From positions 38,217,047-38,281,046 of the forward strand of contig NC_061510.1 in the NCBI RefSeq assembly GCF_022539505.1: DNA of 64,000 bases. Direction: 5' to 3'. The stretch's first letter is position 1, and each line of letters starts with the position of its first letter. Both the position numbers and the translations under genes were made by a program. The notes below the pieces were generated by a model. The model saw nothing but the letters and a program-made list of their open reading frames with translations. It made no database searches and was not told the origin of the DNA. This DNA is from Lolium rigidum. Its lineage: Eukaryota; Streptophyta; Magnoliopsida; Poales; Poaceae. This document shows positions 32,077 to 43,574 of the stretch, piece by piece.

Positions 32077-32655
32077 ATGGTGACCTTACGTCACCTATCA
32101 CAAGATCACCATGGCACCACCGTTCACAAGCTTCAGCACGTCAGTGATGGCACCGCCGGTCACGACGGGCAAAAGCATCACCACGTCGCCGACCACGAAG
32201 ACGAAGACCACCATGACACCATCGGTGACACCGTTCACACACATGGACACGTCGCCGACCACGAAGACGGACACCATCATGACACAGTCGGTGACGCCGG
32301 TCACAAGCAGCACCATGTCGCCGTCCACGAAGACGAACACCACCAGGACACCGCCGGTCACGCCGGTCACAAGCATGGACACGTCACCGACCACGAAGAC
32401 GAACACCACCATGACACCGTCGGTGACACCGGTCACAAGCATCACCATGTCACCAACCACGAAGATGAATACCACCAGGACACCGCCGGTCACAAGCATG
32501 GGCACATCGCCGACCACGAAAACGAACATCACCATGACACTGTCGGTCACGTCGGTTACAGCACATCGCCATCCATGAAAATGGGGAACGAGAAGTTGAG
32601 CAAAAGTATTTCAAACCTTAGTCACACATACGTACAGATTGCATTATACTTGTGA
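32077..32655 (+). CDS. Histidine/aspartate-rich tandem-repeat protein, 192 aa
   Basis: The ORF starts MVTLRHLSQDHHGTT and runs through about six copies of a 21-residue unit resembling GHKHHHVADHEDEHHHDTVGD. It ends in a non-repeat tail (MKMGNEKLSKSISNLSHTYV). It has no signal peptide and no known domain. His/Asp-rich repeats of this kind could bind Zn, Cu or Ni ions, but this is inference from composition. Because the unit is a multiple of three, all forward frames and part of the reverse are open, so openness alone is weak evidence. This frame is chosen for its length, ATG and unique tail. It lies within the TIR element and 340 bp downstream of the WAT1-like gene. Confidence 0.4.
   Translation: MVTLRHLSQDHHGTTVHKLQHVSDGTAGHDGQKHHHVADHEDEDHHDTIGDTVHTHGHVADHEDGHHHDTVGDAGHKQHHVAVHEDEHHQDTAGHAGHKHGHVTDHEDEHHHDTVGDTGHKHHHVTNHEDEYHQDTAGHKHGHIADHENEHHHDTVGHVGYSTSPSMKMGNEKLSKSISNLSHTYVQIALYL
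32161..32575 (+). repeat. 63-bp minisatellite, about six copies
   Basis: The core GCCGACCACGAAGACGAACA is repeated with period 63. Alternate units differ (CACCATGACACC versus CACCAGGACACC), suggesting growth by a 126-bp double unit. One unit is shortened near 32490. Confidence 0.88.
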
Positions 32656-33445
32656 GTCAATTATGTATCAGCATATGTACACCGAAATAAAAACCTGTCA
32701 ACATGAAAGTCATGCGGAATGGTGATGTGAACCTACTCCTGAAAGAAAATCTCAAACGGTTGAGCGTGTGCGACGAATTGACAAAATTCGCTTAAAACTT
32801 CATACACGAAATTGACGATTTACGATCAACTAAACTCGAAACCGATTGTGAGAATTAGTTCGTATCATCGACACACATCTTTTTCGTGTATATCTTATTT
32901 CGATTCGGACTATGTTTGTGTTGATTTGAGAGAGGCTGTGTGGACTAGTGTAAGGAAGAGTGAGCGTAAGCAACACCTAGTGCAACAGTTGCATCGATGC
33001 ACCCAAAGTGGCGCCAGAACGGGTCCTCTAGAACATGACCCGACGCTGCTTCGAGAACCGGTTCCTGCAACAACGCGCCTCGGTCCAGGCAACTAAACTG
33101 ACCGAAAATTGCTCGCCCGATGCGAGTCAAGGGACATACAAACCACCAAACACGCCCTTTGTGTTGCAACATGAGTGTGCGCAGTGTTTGCCGCAATGTG
33201 GCATGTGTCAATGGAAACTAACAGATACAGAAAGTCATAAACAATGCAGTGAAAATTTGGGGAGCTCCGGCCTAGAGGCATTTTGTTAAATGGCCTGCAT
33301 CTAGCAGGGCCCCATAACATACCAGGTTTTTTTTAGTAACGAATAGTTTGAAGAAGATATTTTATAAAATTGAGGAAAAATATTGACATGTTTTAAAAAA
33401 TGTTCACGAATTTAAAAAGAAATTGTGTGAAGAAAAAAATTCTTA

Positions 33446-33642
33446 GGGCCCGCTTGGAATGCCATATCAAATACATGTCCGTAAAATTTGGTTGCCCGGT
33501 TTTATTGTCCGCCATGCGTAAACGTTCGGTGGGAAAAACAGACCTACTAAAAGAAGGTGAACCAAGCGCTCTGTATGGAAATGGTTACCGCCGGGAAATT
33601 TTACACCCGGTTTGACTAAAATAAACTGAACCAAGCGGGGCC
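33446..33642. mobile_element. Tourist-like MITE, 197 bp
   Basis: GGGCCCGCTTGG start and CCAAGCGGGGCC end, with TTA on both sides (33443-33445 and 33643-33645). PIF/Harbinger-related MITE. Confidence 0.8.
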
Positions 33643-34212
33643 TTATAGTAAAAAGATTTGCTAGGGAGGTAAAAAAATTTCTTGCGATAGAAAAAAACCC
33701 GGAAAGAAAACATGGCTAGGGCCTCTACACAACAATCAAGTGGAGTCGAACGAATCCCCCGAAGGTCTGACCAACCTTATTCTGGCTTGGCCTAACACTT
33801 CTCCAAGAAGTATGGAAGATCCGGACTACTGCTTGCGCACAACATCTCGGAAAGGAACTGTGTAACCTTTGCCTCCTCATACCACTTCATGCTTAGACTA
33901 TCAATAACCTACCTACAAAAAAAGACTATAAGTAACCTTCCTCTCTCATCCGATCTAAGTTTACTCATGATATGAAACCTAAATCTTTGCTCCCTAAATT
34001 CCCCATGTGTAATCCAAGACCCTCCCCTTGTGGAGTCTAAGCCCTCCACTAGTTTTTGTTGGAGATATGCCCAGGAGGCAATAATAAAATGATTATTATT
34101 AGATCTTTGTGTTTATGATAAATGTTTGCATCCCATGCTATAATTGTATTAACCGGAAACATTAATACTTGTGATTTTTTGTAAACATAAAAGAGTCCCT
34201 AGCAAGTTTCTT

Positions 34213-34412
34213 GTTAAACTAGCTTGTTGATTCATAGATGATCATGGTTTCCTGATCATGAACATTGGATGTTATCAATAATAATATCATATCATTAGGA
34301 GAATGATGTGTTGTTAAACTAGCTTGTTGATTAATAGATGATCATGGTTTCCTGATCATGAACATTGGATGTTATCAATAACAAGATCATATCATTAGGA
34401 GAATGATGTGAT
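34213..34412. repeat. About 100-bp tandem duplication in the solo LTR
   Basis: GTTAAACTAGCTTGTTGATT begins two consecutive near-identical copies, the second starting near 34313. Each runs to ATTAGGAGAATGATGTG. Confidence 0.85.
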
Positions 34413-35497
34413 GGACACACACCCATAATAAGCATAGCATAAGATCAAGTCATTAAGTTCGTTTTGCTACAAGCTTTCAAATACATAGTAACCTAATCCT
34501 TCGACCATGAGATCATGTTAATCACCAACACCGGATGGATGCTTCGATGACATCAAACACCACTTCGTAAAGGTGGTCATAAAGGTGGCATTAGGTATTC
34601 TGAAAGTATGAGTTGAAGCGCATGGATCAAGAGTGGGATTTATCCATCCAAATGACGGATAGATATACTATAGGCCCTCTCGCTGGAATGTCATCCAATT
34701 AGCTTGCAAGCATGTGACTAGGTCACGAGGGATCGCATACCATGGTACGAGTAAAAAATACTTATCGGCAACGAGGTTGAACTAGGTATGGAGATACCGA
34801 TGATTGAACCTCGGATAAGTAAAGTATCACGCGACAAAGGGAATCGGTATCGTATGTTAATGGTTCTTTCGATCACGAAGTCATCTCTGAATGTGTGGGA
34901 GCCATTATGGATTTCCATGTCCCGCTATTGGTTATTGATTGGAGAGGTGTCTCGATCATATCTGCATAGTTCGCGAACTGTAGGGTGACACACTTAAGGT
35001 TTGATGTTGTTTAAGTAGATATGGAATATGTGATGGAGACCGAATGTTGTTCGGAGTCTCGGATGGGATCCATGACATCATGAGGAGGTTCGAAATAGTT
35101 CGGAGAATAAGATTCATATAAGGGAAGTTATTTTCCGGGGTTCAGAAAAGTTCGGGAATTTTTCGGTGGAAGACCGGAGGGTTTCTAGAAGGTTCCGGAG
35201 GGGTCACTGGTGGGCCCACAACCCCGGGAGGGGCCAGCTGAGCCGAGGTGGTGCTGCCCAACCATAATGGGCCAGGCGCACGAAGCATCAAGGCCTAGGC
35301 CGGCCAACCCCCTAGGGTTTAGGGGAAACCCTAAAGGGGAAGACTTGGGGGGCAAGGCCCCCCCCCCCCTCCCCTCTCCTTGCGCCGGCCCTAGGGCTTG
35401 GAGGAGGGGCCAAGCCTTCCCTGGCTGACCGTCCCCCTATATAGAGAGGGGAGGGGGCAGGGGCTCAGCCCACCCCTTTCCTCCAACCCTAGCCGCC

Positions 35498-35541
35498 ACC
35501 TCTCCTCCTCCTCCTCCTCCTCCTCCTCCTCCTCCTCCTTC
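35498..35541. repeat. (CTC)n microsatellite
   Basis: About thirteen CTC triplets within the solo LTR. Confidence 0.9.
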
Positions 35542-36166
35542 CTGCGCCGGCTTGGCGAAGCCCTACATGAATTTCTCCTCCATCACCACCACCATGCCAT
35601 TGTGCTGCTGAGATTCCGAGGGGATCTAGTACCTATGCTGCCCGCTGGAACGGGGAGAGGAAGGTTTTCATCGACTCCGTACGTGTGACCGAATGCGGAA
35701 GTGCTATCGGATCGCAACACCGGGAGGATCGTCTTCATCAACCACGAGATCGGATCTTGTTAAGTCTTTGGATCTTCGAGAGTTAGTTCTCATTTATCTC
35801 GTTGTACACATCTCGTAGATTAGATCTTGAATTTTTCATAGATTGGATCTTGGTTTTATTCGTTATTGCGGTAGAAATTTTTTGTTTCCTATGCTACGAA
35901 CCCTATAGTTTTTCCTAGCAAATCTTTCCCTAGTGGATTCTACCGGATCAGTCGATGGACCGTTTGGATAGAGCAGTGTCATCAAGAGTGGGTTGTTTGA
36001 GTTGGGCGATCCAAATTCTTATGTGTAGGCACTCGTAAATGGGTGCCTTTAATTCGTCCATACTTGCTATGTATCCCAATTACTTTGTGTGTTATCCTTG
36101 TCTTCTTTGTTTTCCCCGTCGTTTCATGGTTTAATTATGAATATTGGGACCCCAACCCATATCACA

Positions 36167-36178
36167 TGGTATCAGAGC
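36167..36178 (+). other. Primer binding site, initiator Met tRNA type
   Basis: TGGTATCAGAGC, the standard Copia primer site, directly after sequence ending CACA. Confidence 0.85.
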
Positions 36179-36561
36179 TCTTGGTTACCAAGGTTTGACT
36201 TTTTTCTTTTTTTGTGTCCCCTAAATCACTAGACTTTGTAGGAAAAATCTTTCTTAATTTCATATATCCCACAAAATAGCCCCATTTGGTACTAGATCAT
36301 TCTGGGTATTCTTGTGGGATTTTGTTGGTGTTGATCCATGTATTTGATGCTTTTGGTCTTGATCTACACTTGCTTTTGTTGCCTTTAGACAATCCATCAT
36401 TTTCACCTCTCGTTTGAGGATTTTTCAAGCAAATATTCCGTGAGATCTCGGAATTTTTGACAACTCAGATGCTTCTGCCAAGTGGAGCCGGAGCCTCCGG
36501 CCCCTCAAAATGGCAATTCCTTGTCTCTTTTGTTGATCTTAATTTTATTTTGATTGTTCTC

Positions 36562-38157
36562 TGATACGTCCCAAACGTATCTATAATTTCTTATGTTCCA
36601 TGCTACTTTTATGATGATACTCACATGTTTTATACACATTATATGTCATAGTTATGCATTTTCCGGCACTAACCTATTGACGAGATGCCGAAGAGCCGTT
36701 GCTATTTTCTCGTCGTTTTTGGTTTCGTAAATCCTAGTAAGGAAATATTCTCGGAATTGGACGAAATCAACGCCCGTGGTCCTATTTTTCCACGAAGCTT
36801 CCGAAGACCGGAGGACTTACGAAGTGGGGCCACGAGGCGCCGCCACAACAGGGCGGCGCGGCCCGTGTGCCGGCCGCGCGGCCCTAGCGTGTGGGGCCCT
36901 CGTGTGGCCCCCCGACCTGCCCTTCCGCCTACATATAGTCTTCGTCGCGAAACCCCCAGCACCGAGAGCCACGATACGGAAAACCTTCCGCAGACGCCGC
37001 GCCGCCAATCCCATCTCGGGGATTCAGAGATCGCCTCCGGCACCCTGCCGGAGAGGGGAATCATCTCCCGGAGGTCTCTTCATTGCCATGATCGCCTCCG
37101 GATCGATGTGTGAGTAGTTCACCCCTGGACTATGGGTCCATAGCAGTAGCTAGATGGTTGTCTTCTCCTCATTGTGCTATCATGTTAGATCTTGTGAGCT
37201 GCCTATCATGATCAAGATCATCTATTTGTAATCCTTCATGTTGTGTTTGTTGGGATCCGATGAATATTGAATACTATGTCAAGTTGATTATCAATCTATC
37301 ATATATGTTATTTATGTTCTTGCATGCTCTCCGTTGCTAGTAGAGGCTCGGCCAAGTTGATACTTGTGACTCCAAGAGGGGGTATTTATGCTCGATAGTG
37401 GGTTCATGCCTCCATTAAATCTGGGACAAGTGATGTAAAGTTCTAAGGTTGTGGATGTGCTTGTTGCCACTAGGGATAAAACTTCGATGCTTTGTCTAAG
37501 GATATTTGTGTTGATTACATTACGCACCATACTTAATGCAATTGTCCGTTGTTTACAACTTAATACCGGAGGGGGTTCGGATGATAACTCGAAAGTGGAC
37601 TTTTTAGGCATAGATGCATGCCGGATAGCGGTCTATGTACTTTGTCGTAATGCCCCGATTAAATCTCATAGTACTCATCATGATATATGTATGTGCATTG
37701 TTATGCCTTCTTTATTTGTCAATTGCCCAACCGTAATTTGTTCACCCAACATCCTGCTATCTTATGGGAGAGACACCGCTAGTGATCCGTGGACCCCGGT
37801 CCTATTCTTTACATCTAAAATACAATCTCATCGCAATTGTTCTTTACTCGTTCTTCGCAAACAACCATCATCATCCACACTATACATCTAATCCTTTGTT
37901 TACAGCAAGCCGGTGAGATTGACAACCTCGCCGTTACGTTGGGGCAAAGTTCCGTGATTGTGTTGTGCAGGTTCCACGTTGGCGCCGAAATCCCTGGTGT
38001 TGCGCCGCACTACACTCCTCCGCCATCAACCTTCAACGTGCTTCTTGGCTCCTACTGGTTCGATAAACCTTGGTTTCTTACTGAGGGAAAACTTGCTGCT
38101 GTGCTCATCACACCTTCCTCTTGGGGTTCCCAACGAACGTGTCATCTACGCGCATCA
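36562..38157 (+). repeat. 5' LTR of Y
   Basis: About 1,596 bp, TG to CA ends, followed by AGACTGTTTTC and the primer site. Confidence 0.85.
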
Positions 38158-38395
38158 AGACTGTTTTCTGGCGCCGTTGCCGGGGAGATCAAGACACGCT
38201 GCAAGGGGAGTCTCTACTTCCAATCTCTTTACTTTGTTTTTGTCTTGCTTTACTTTATTTACTGCTTGGTTTGCTGCATTATATCAAAACACAAAAAAAT
38301 TAGCTGCTAGTTTTACTTTATTTACTGTCTTGTTCTCTATATCAAAAACACAAAAAAATTAGTTACTTGCATTTACTTTATTTAGTTTGCTTTAT

Positions 38396-39103
38396 TTACT
38401 ACTGCTAAAAATGAGTAATCCGGAAGTTGAAGTTCGTTCCTTTAAGCAACAAGGGGAGAAAGTTTTAAGGATGCTTGGTATAGAATTAGCGATGCTCATC
38501 ATAGGTGCATTAAGAAACACTCCACAATTATACTACTTAGGAACTTTTATGTTGGTATCTCTAGCTGGAATAGGTATGTTCTTGATACTCTTGCGGGAGG
38601 TAATTTCCTAGGCACTCCTCGCTTTAGAAGCTAGTTGCATTATTGAGAGTCTAGTTGGAATACCACTCGTTAATGAAGCTAAAATTGAAATCTCTCTTGA
38701 AGATGTCATGAAAAAGTTGGAGGCCATCGAGAAAGATCTTCCAAGTATTGAGACTAAATTGGGAATATTACTTAATAGCACTGATAAACTTGATAAATCT
38801 CTAGGTGGAATTAATGAGAGAATTGTTGTTTTAGAAACTTGTGCTACTCATGATAATCGAACCCATAGGATTAGTGAACTTGAAGAAGCTATGGGAACCT
38901 TGGGTTCAACTTTTTCTTCTCTTAAGTTTAAGGAGAAAGCTTATGTGGGTAAGGAGCAAAAGTTTATGTATGTCTCTAAAGTGCCTAAACCAAAAAATTA
39001 TTATTATAGGCCTAAAATTGAAAAAGCCCTTAGCACCACTACGGATGGGGGAGCATCTAAGATACCTATTGATGTTGATGCTTCGTCTCTTGATGTTACT
39101 TGA
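38396..39103 (+). pseudogene. Decayed Athila-like gag and coiled-coil ORF of Y
   Basis: From 38411 the ORF reads SNPEVEVRSFKQQGEK. One base later the gag-like frame DAWYRISDAHHRC, LLRNFYVGISSWNRYVLD and GGNFLGTP appears, so the start and gag body are in different frames. After stops near 38624 a second frame (38708-39103, 131 aa) has the coiled-coil KLEAIEKDLPSIETKLGILL and a basic tail. Known: gag forms the particle that packages retrotransposon RNA. Function here is unlikely. Confidence 0.6.
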
Positions 39104-41703
39104 TACACACTTTCTGTGCCTAGCTGAAAGGCGTTAAAGAAAAGCGCTTATGGGAGACAACCCATTATTTTACTTCTGCACTTTATTTTATATTTGAGTC
39201 TTGGAAGTTGTTTACTACTGTAGCAACCTCTCCTTATCTTTATTTTATTGCATTGTTGTGCCAAGTAAAGTCTTTGATAGTAAAGCCAATACTAGATTTG
39301 GATTACTGCGCAGGAACAGATTTCTTGCTCGTCACGAATTTGAGCAGTAGTCCCTGTAGAAAAACCAAAAAAATCTGCCAATTTACGTGCGTGATCCTCA
39401 GATATGTACGCAACTTTCATTCAATTTGGGCATTTTCATCTGAGTAAGTCTGGTGCCACTTTAAAATTCGTCTTTACGAACTGTTCTGTTTTGACAGATT
39501 CTGCCTTTTATTTCGCATTGCCTGTTTGCTATGTTTGATGGATTTCTTTGTTCCATTAACTTTTAGTAGCTTTTTGCAATGTCCAGAAGTGTTAAGAATG
39601 ATTATGTCACCTCTGAATATATGAATTATGCACTGACCCTCTAATGAGTTTGTTTCGAGTTTGGTGTGAGGAAGTTTTCAAGGGTCAAGAGAGGAGGATG
39701 ATACAATATGATCAAGAAGAGTGAAAAATCAAAGCTTGGGGATGCCCCCGTGGTTCATCCCTGCATATTTTAAGAAGACTCAAGCGTCTAAGCTTGGGGA
39801 TGCCCAACGCATCCCTTCTTCATCGACAACCTATCAGGTTTCTCTAGTGAAACTATATTTTTATTCCGTCACATCTTATGTGCTTTACTTGGAGCGTCTG
39901 TTTGTTTTTTGTTTTTGTTTTTGTTTGAATAAATCGGATCCTAGCATTCTTTGTTTGGGAGAGAGACACGCTCCGCTGTTTCGTATGAACACATATGTTC
40001 TTAGCTTCATCTTTAATGTTCATTGCGAAAGTTGAACTATTTCATTCATTGTTATATGGTTAGAAACGGAAAATGCCGCATGTGGTAAATGGTAAAATGT
40101 CTTGAATAATGTGATACTTGGCAATTGTTGTGCTCATATAGATCTTGTTTAAGCTCTTGCATCATGTACCTTGTACTCATTAATGAATAACTACATAGAG
40201 CTTGTTAAAATTTGGTTTGCATGATTGATCTCTAGAGTCTAGATATTTTCTGGTTGAGGTGTTTGAACAATAAGGAGACAATGTGAAGTCTTATAATAGT
40301 TACAATATGTTCATATGTGAGCTTTGCTGCACCTTTTATACTTGAGTTTGCTTCAAACAACCTTGCTAGCCTAGCCTTGTATTGAGAGGGAATTCTTCTC
40401 GTGCATCCAAATCCTTGAGCCAATAACCATGCCATTTGTGTCCACCATACCTACCTACTACATGGTATTTCTCCGCCATTCCAAAGTACATTACTTGAGT
40501 GCTACCTTTAAAATTTCCATTCTTTACCTTTGCAATATATAGCTCATGGGACAAATAGCCTTAAAAACTATCATGGTGAAGAATATGTATTTATGTGTCT
40601 TATTTCTTAATAAGTTGCTTGTTGAGCGGTAACCATGTTTTCTGGGGACGCCATCAACTTTTACCTTTGTTGAATATCATGTGAGTTGCTATGCATGTTC
40701 GTCTTGTCTGAAGTAAGGGCGGTTCTCACAATCAAATGGTTTGAGTATGCATACTGTTAGAGAAGAACATTGGGCCGCTAACTAAAGCCATGATTCATGG
40801 TGGAAGTTTCAGCTTTGGACAATTAATCCTCAATCTCTTATGAGAATATTAATCGTTGTTGAATGCTTATGCATTAAAGAGGAGTCCATTATCTCGTTGT
40901 CTATGTTGTCCCGTATGGATGTCTAAGTTGAGAATAATCAAAAGCGAGAAATCCAATGCGAGCTTTCTCCTTAGACCTTTGTACAAAGCGGCATAGAGGT
41001 ACCCCTTTGTGACACTTGGTTGAAACATATGCTATGCAATGATAATCGGTGTTAATCCAAGCTAATTAGGACAAGGTGCGAGCACTATTAGTATACTATG
41101 TATGAGGCTTGCAACTTATAGGATATCTTATACATAACACATATGCTTTATTACTACCGTTGACAAAATTGTTTCTTGTTTTCAAAATGAAAAGCTCTAG
41201 CACAAATATAGTAATCAATGCTTCCCTCTGCGAAGGGCCTATCTTCTACTTTATTTTGAGTCAGCTTTGCCTATTCTTTCTATCTTAGAAGCAAACACTT
41301 GTATCAACTGTGTGCATTGATTCTTACATGTTTACTTATTGCACTTGTTATATTGCTTTGTGTTGACAATTATCCATGAGATAAATATGTTGAAGTTGAA
41401 AGCAACTGCTGAAACTTATATCTCCTTTGTGTTGCTTCAATACTTTTACTTTGAATTTATTGCTTTATGAGTAACTCTTATGCAAGTCTTATTGATGCTT
41501 GTCTTGAAAGTATTATTCATGAAAAGTCTTTGCTATATGATTCATTAGTTTACTCATTATCTTCATCATTGTTTCGAATCGCTGCATTCATCTCATATGC
41601 TTTACAATAGTATGATCAAGATTATGATAGCATGTCACTTCGAAATTATCTTTGTTATCGTTTACCTACTCGAGGGCGAGTAGGAACTAAGCTTGGGGAT
41701 GCT

Positions 41704-42438
41704 TGATACGTCCCAAACGTATCTATAATTTCTTATGTTCCATGCTACTTTTATGATGATACTCACATGTTTTATACACATTATATGTCATATTTATGCA
41801 TTTTCCAGCACTAACCTATTGACGAGATGCCGAAGAGCCGCTGTCGTTTTCTGCTGTTTTTGGTTTCGTAAATCCTAGTAAGGAAATATTCTCGGAATTG
41901 GACGAAATCAACGCCGAGGGTCCTATTTTTCCACGAAGCTTCCAGAAGACCGAAGGACTTACGAAGTGGGGCCACGAGGCGCCGCCACAACAGGGCGGCG
42001 TGGCCCAGGTGCTGGCCGCGCGGCCCTGGCGTGTGGGGCCCTCGTGTGGCCCCCTGACCTGCCCTTCCGCCTACATATAGTCTTCGTCGCGAAACCCCCA
42101 GCACCGAGAGCCACGATACGGAAAACCTTCCGTAGACGCCGCCGCCGCCAATCCCATCTCGGGGGATTCAGGAGATCGCCTCCAAGCACTCCTGCCGGAG
42201 AGGGGAATCATCTCCCGGAGGTCTCTTCATCGCCATGCTCGCCTCCGGATCGATGTGTGAGTAGTTCACCCCTGGACTATGGGTCCATAGCAGTAGCTAG
42301 ATGGTTGTCTTCACCTCATTGTGCTATCATGTTAGATCTTGTGAGCTGCCTATCATGATCAAGATCATCTATTTGTAATCCTTCATGTTTTGTTTGTTGG
42401 GATCCGATGAATATTGAATACTATGTCAATTTGATTAT
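41704..42438 (+). repeat. 3' LTR of Y, truncated by Z
   Basis: Matches 36562-37296 closely. It stops at TTTGATTAT where the 5' LTR continues CAATCTATC, which marks Z's insertion point. The remainder of this LTR is not in the window. Confidence 0.85.
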
Positions 42439-43574
42439 TGATACGTCTCCAACGTACCTATGTGAATGTTGGAAGGCACCCGAGGATTCGGTTAGCCATG
42501 GCTTGTGTAAGCAAAAGGTTGGGAGGAGTGTCAACCATAAAACTAAAACTAAAGTACATGTGTAAACAAAAGAGAAGAGGGATGATCTACCTTGCTGGTA
42601 GAGATAACGTCCTTCATGGGAGCCGCTCTTTGAAAGTCTGTTTGATGAGGGGGTTAGAGTGCCCACTACCATTCGTTGACAACAACAAACACCTCTCAAA
42701 ACTTTACTTTTATGCTCTCTATATGATTTCAAAACTTAAAAAGCTCTAGCACATGATTTAATCTCTGCCTCCCTCCGCGAAGGGCCTTTCTTTTACTTTA
42801 TGTTGAGTCAGTTTACCTACTTCCTTCCATCTTAGAAGCAAACACTTGTGTCAACTGTGCATTGATTCTTACATACTTACTTATTTGCATTCATCATATT
42901 ACTTTGTGTTGACAATTATCCATGAGATATGCATGTTGAAAGTTGAAAGCAACTGCTGAAAGTTAAATCTTCCTCTGTGTTGCTTCAATGCCTTTACTTT
43001 GAACTTATTGCTTTATGAGTTAACTCTTGTGCAAGACTTTTGATGCTTGTCTTGAAAGTACTCTTCATGAAAAGTTTTGCTATATGTTATCTATTTGTTA
43101 GCAACTATAGATCATTGCCTTGAGTCACTTCATTCATCTCATGTGCTTTGTAATAGTATGATCAAGGTTATGTAAGTTGCATGTCACTACAGAAATTATT
43201 CTTTTTATCGTTTACCTACTTGAGGACGAGCAGGAACTAAGCTTGGGGATGCTGATACGTCTCCAACGTACCTATAATTTCTGATGTTCCATGCTTGTTT
43301 TATGACAATACTTACATGTTTTGCTTGCACTTTATAATGTTTTTATGCTTTTTCCGGAACTAACCTATTAACAAGATGCCACAGTGCTAGTTCCTGTTTT
43401 CTGCTGTTTTTGGTTCCAGAAAGGCTGTTCGGGTAATATTCTCGGAATTCGACGAAACAAAGACCAAACATCATAATTCACCGAGACGGACCAGGACACC
43501 GAAGGGAAGTCAGAGGGGAGGCCTGGGGCCCCTACACCATAGGGCCACGCGGGCCAGCCCCTGGCCGCGCCGGC

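Larger units (their letters stand above)
31886..33157. mobile_element. TIR element with GGGCGYGTTTGGT ends, non-autonomous
   Basis: It starts GGGCGCGTTTGGTAGCC and ends ACCAAACACGCCC, with TTT on each side (31883-31885 and 33158-33160). Ends of this type are common in grass DNA transposons, but I cannot place it firmly among PIF/Harbinger or hAT with a TTT target. No transposase is seen. The interior is dominated by a 63-bp minisatellite with a His-rich ORF. Confidence 0.55.
34057..35907 (+). mobile_element. BARE1/Angela/WIS-type Copia solo LTR
   Basis: It starts TGTTGGAGATATGCCC and continues GAGGCAATAATAAA, the well-known start of this family's LTR. It is 1,851 bp long, close to the family's size, and flanked by GTTTT (34052-34056 and 35908-35912). 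The right end reads CCCTATA, so the canonical final CA has mutated. No internal domain or second LTR is present. Confidence 0.85.
33700..36561 (+). mobile_element. Copia-type element X: LTR and leader, interrupted
   Basis: A primer site TGGTATCAGAGC (36167-36178), complementary to initiator tRNA-Met, follows sequence ending ATATCACA. The preceding unique sequence is therefore read as an LTR, split by a solo LTR at 34057-35907. Its left edge is uncertain. The leader runs from 36179 until the Gypsy element Y interrupts it. No gag or pol is seen before the interruption. Confidence 0.55.
36562..42438 (+). mobile_element. Gypsy-type non-autonomous retrotransposon Y
   Basis: The 5' LTR (36562-38157) starts TGATACGTCCC and ends GCGCATCA. 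A TGGCGCCGTTGCCGGGGA primer site follows at 38169-38186. The internal region (38158-41703) has only a decayed Athila-like gag and a coiled-coil frame, then 2.5 kb of noncoding sequence. An AAGCTTGGGGATGC tract precedes the 3' LTR (41704-42438), which is cut off after GATTAT by element Z. The two LTRs are nearly identical over their shared 735 bp, so the insertion is young. No protease, RT or integrase is seen. Confidence 0.85.

Noticed and set aside
32098..32550. Minus-strand hydrophobic ORF (150 aa) over the minisatellite
   Set aside because: It is open only because the 63-bp period preserves all frames; it has no unique sequence of its own.
32161..32575. Evenly spaced repeats resembling a CRISPR array
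   Set aside because: Units abut as a coding minisatellite with no unique spacers, and the genome is a plant's.
35398..35688. Poly-serine ORF in the solo LTR
   Set aside because: Produced by the (CTC)n microsatellite inside a BARE-type LTR.
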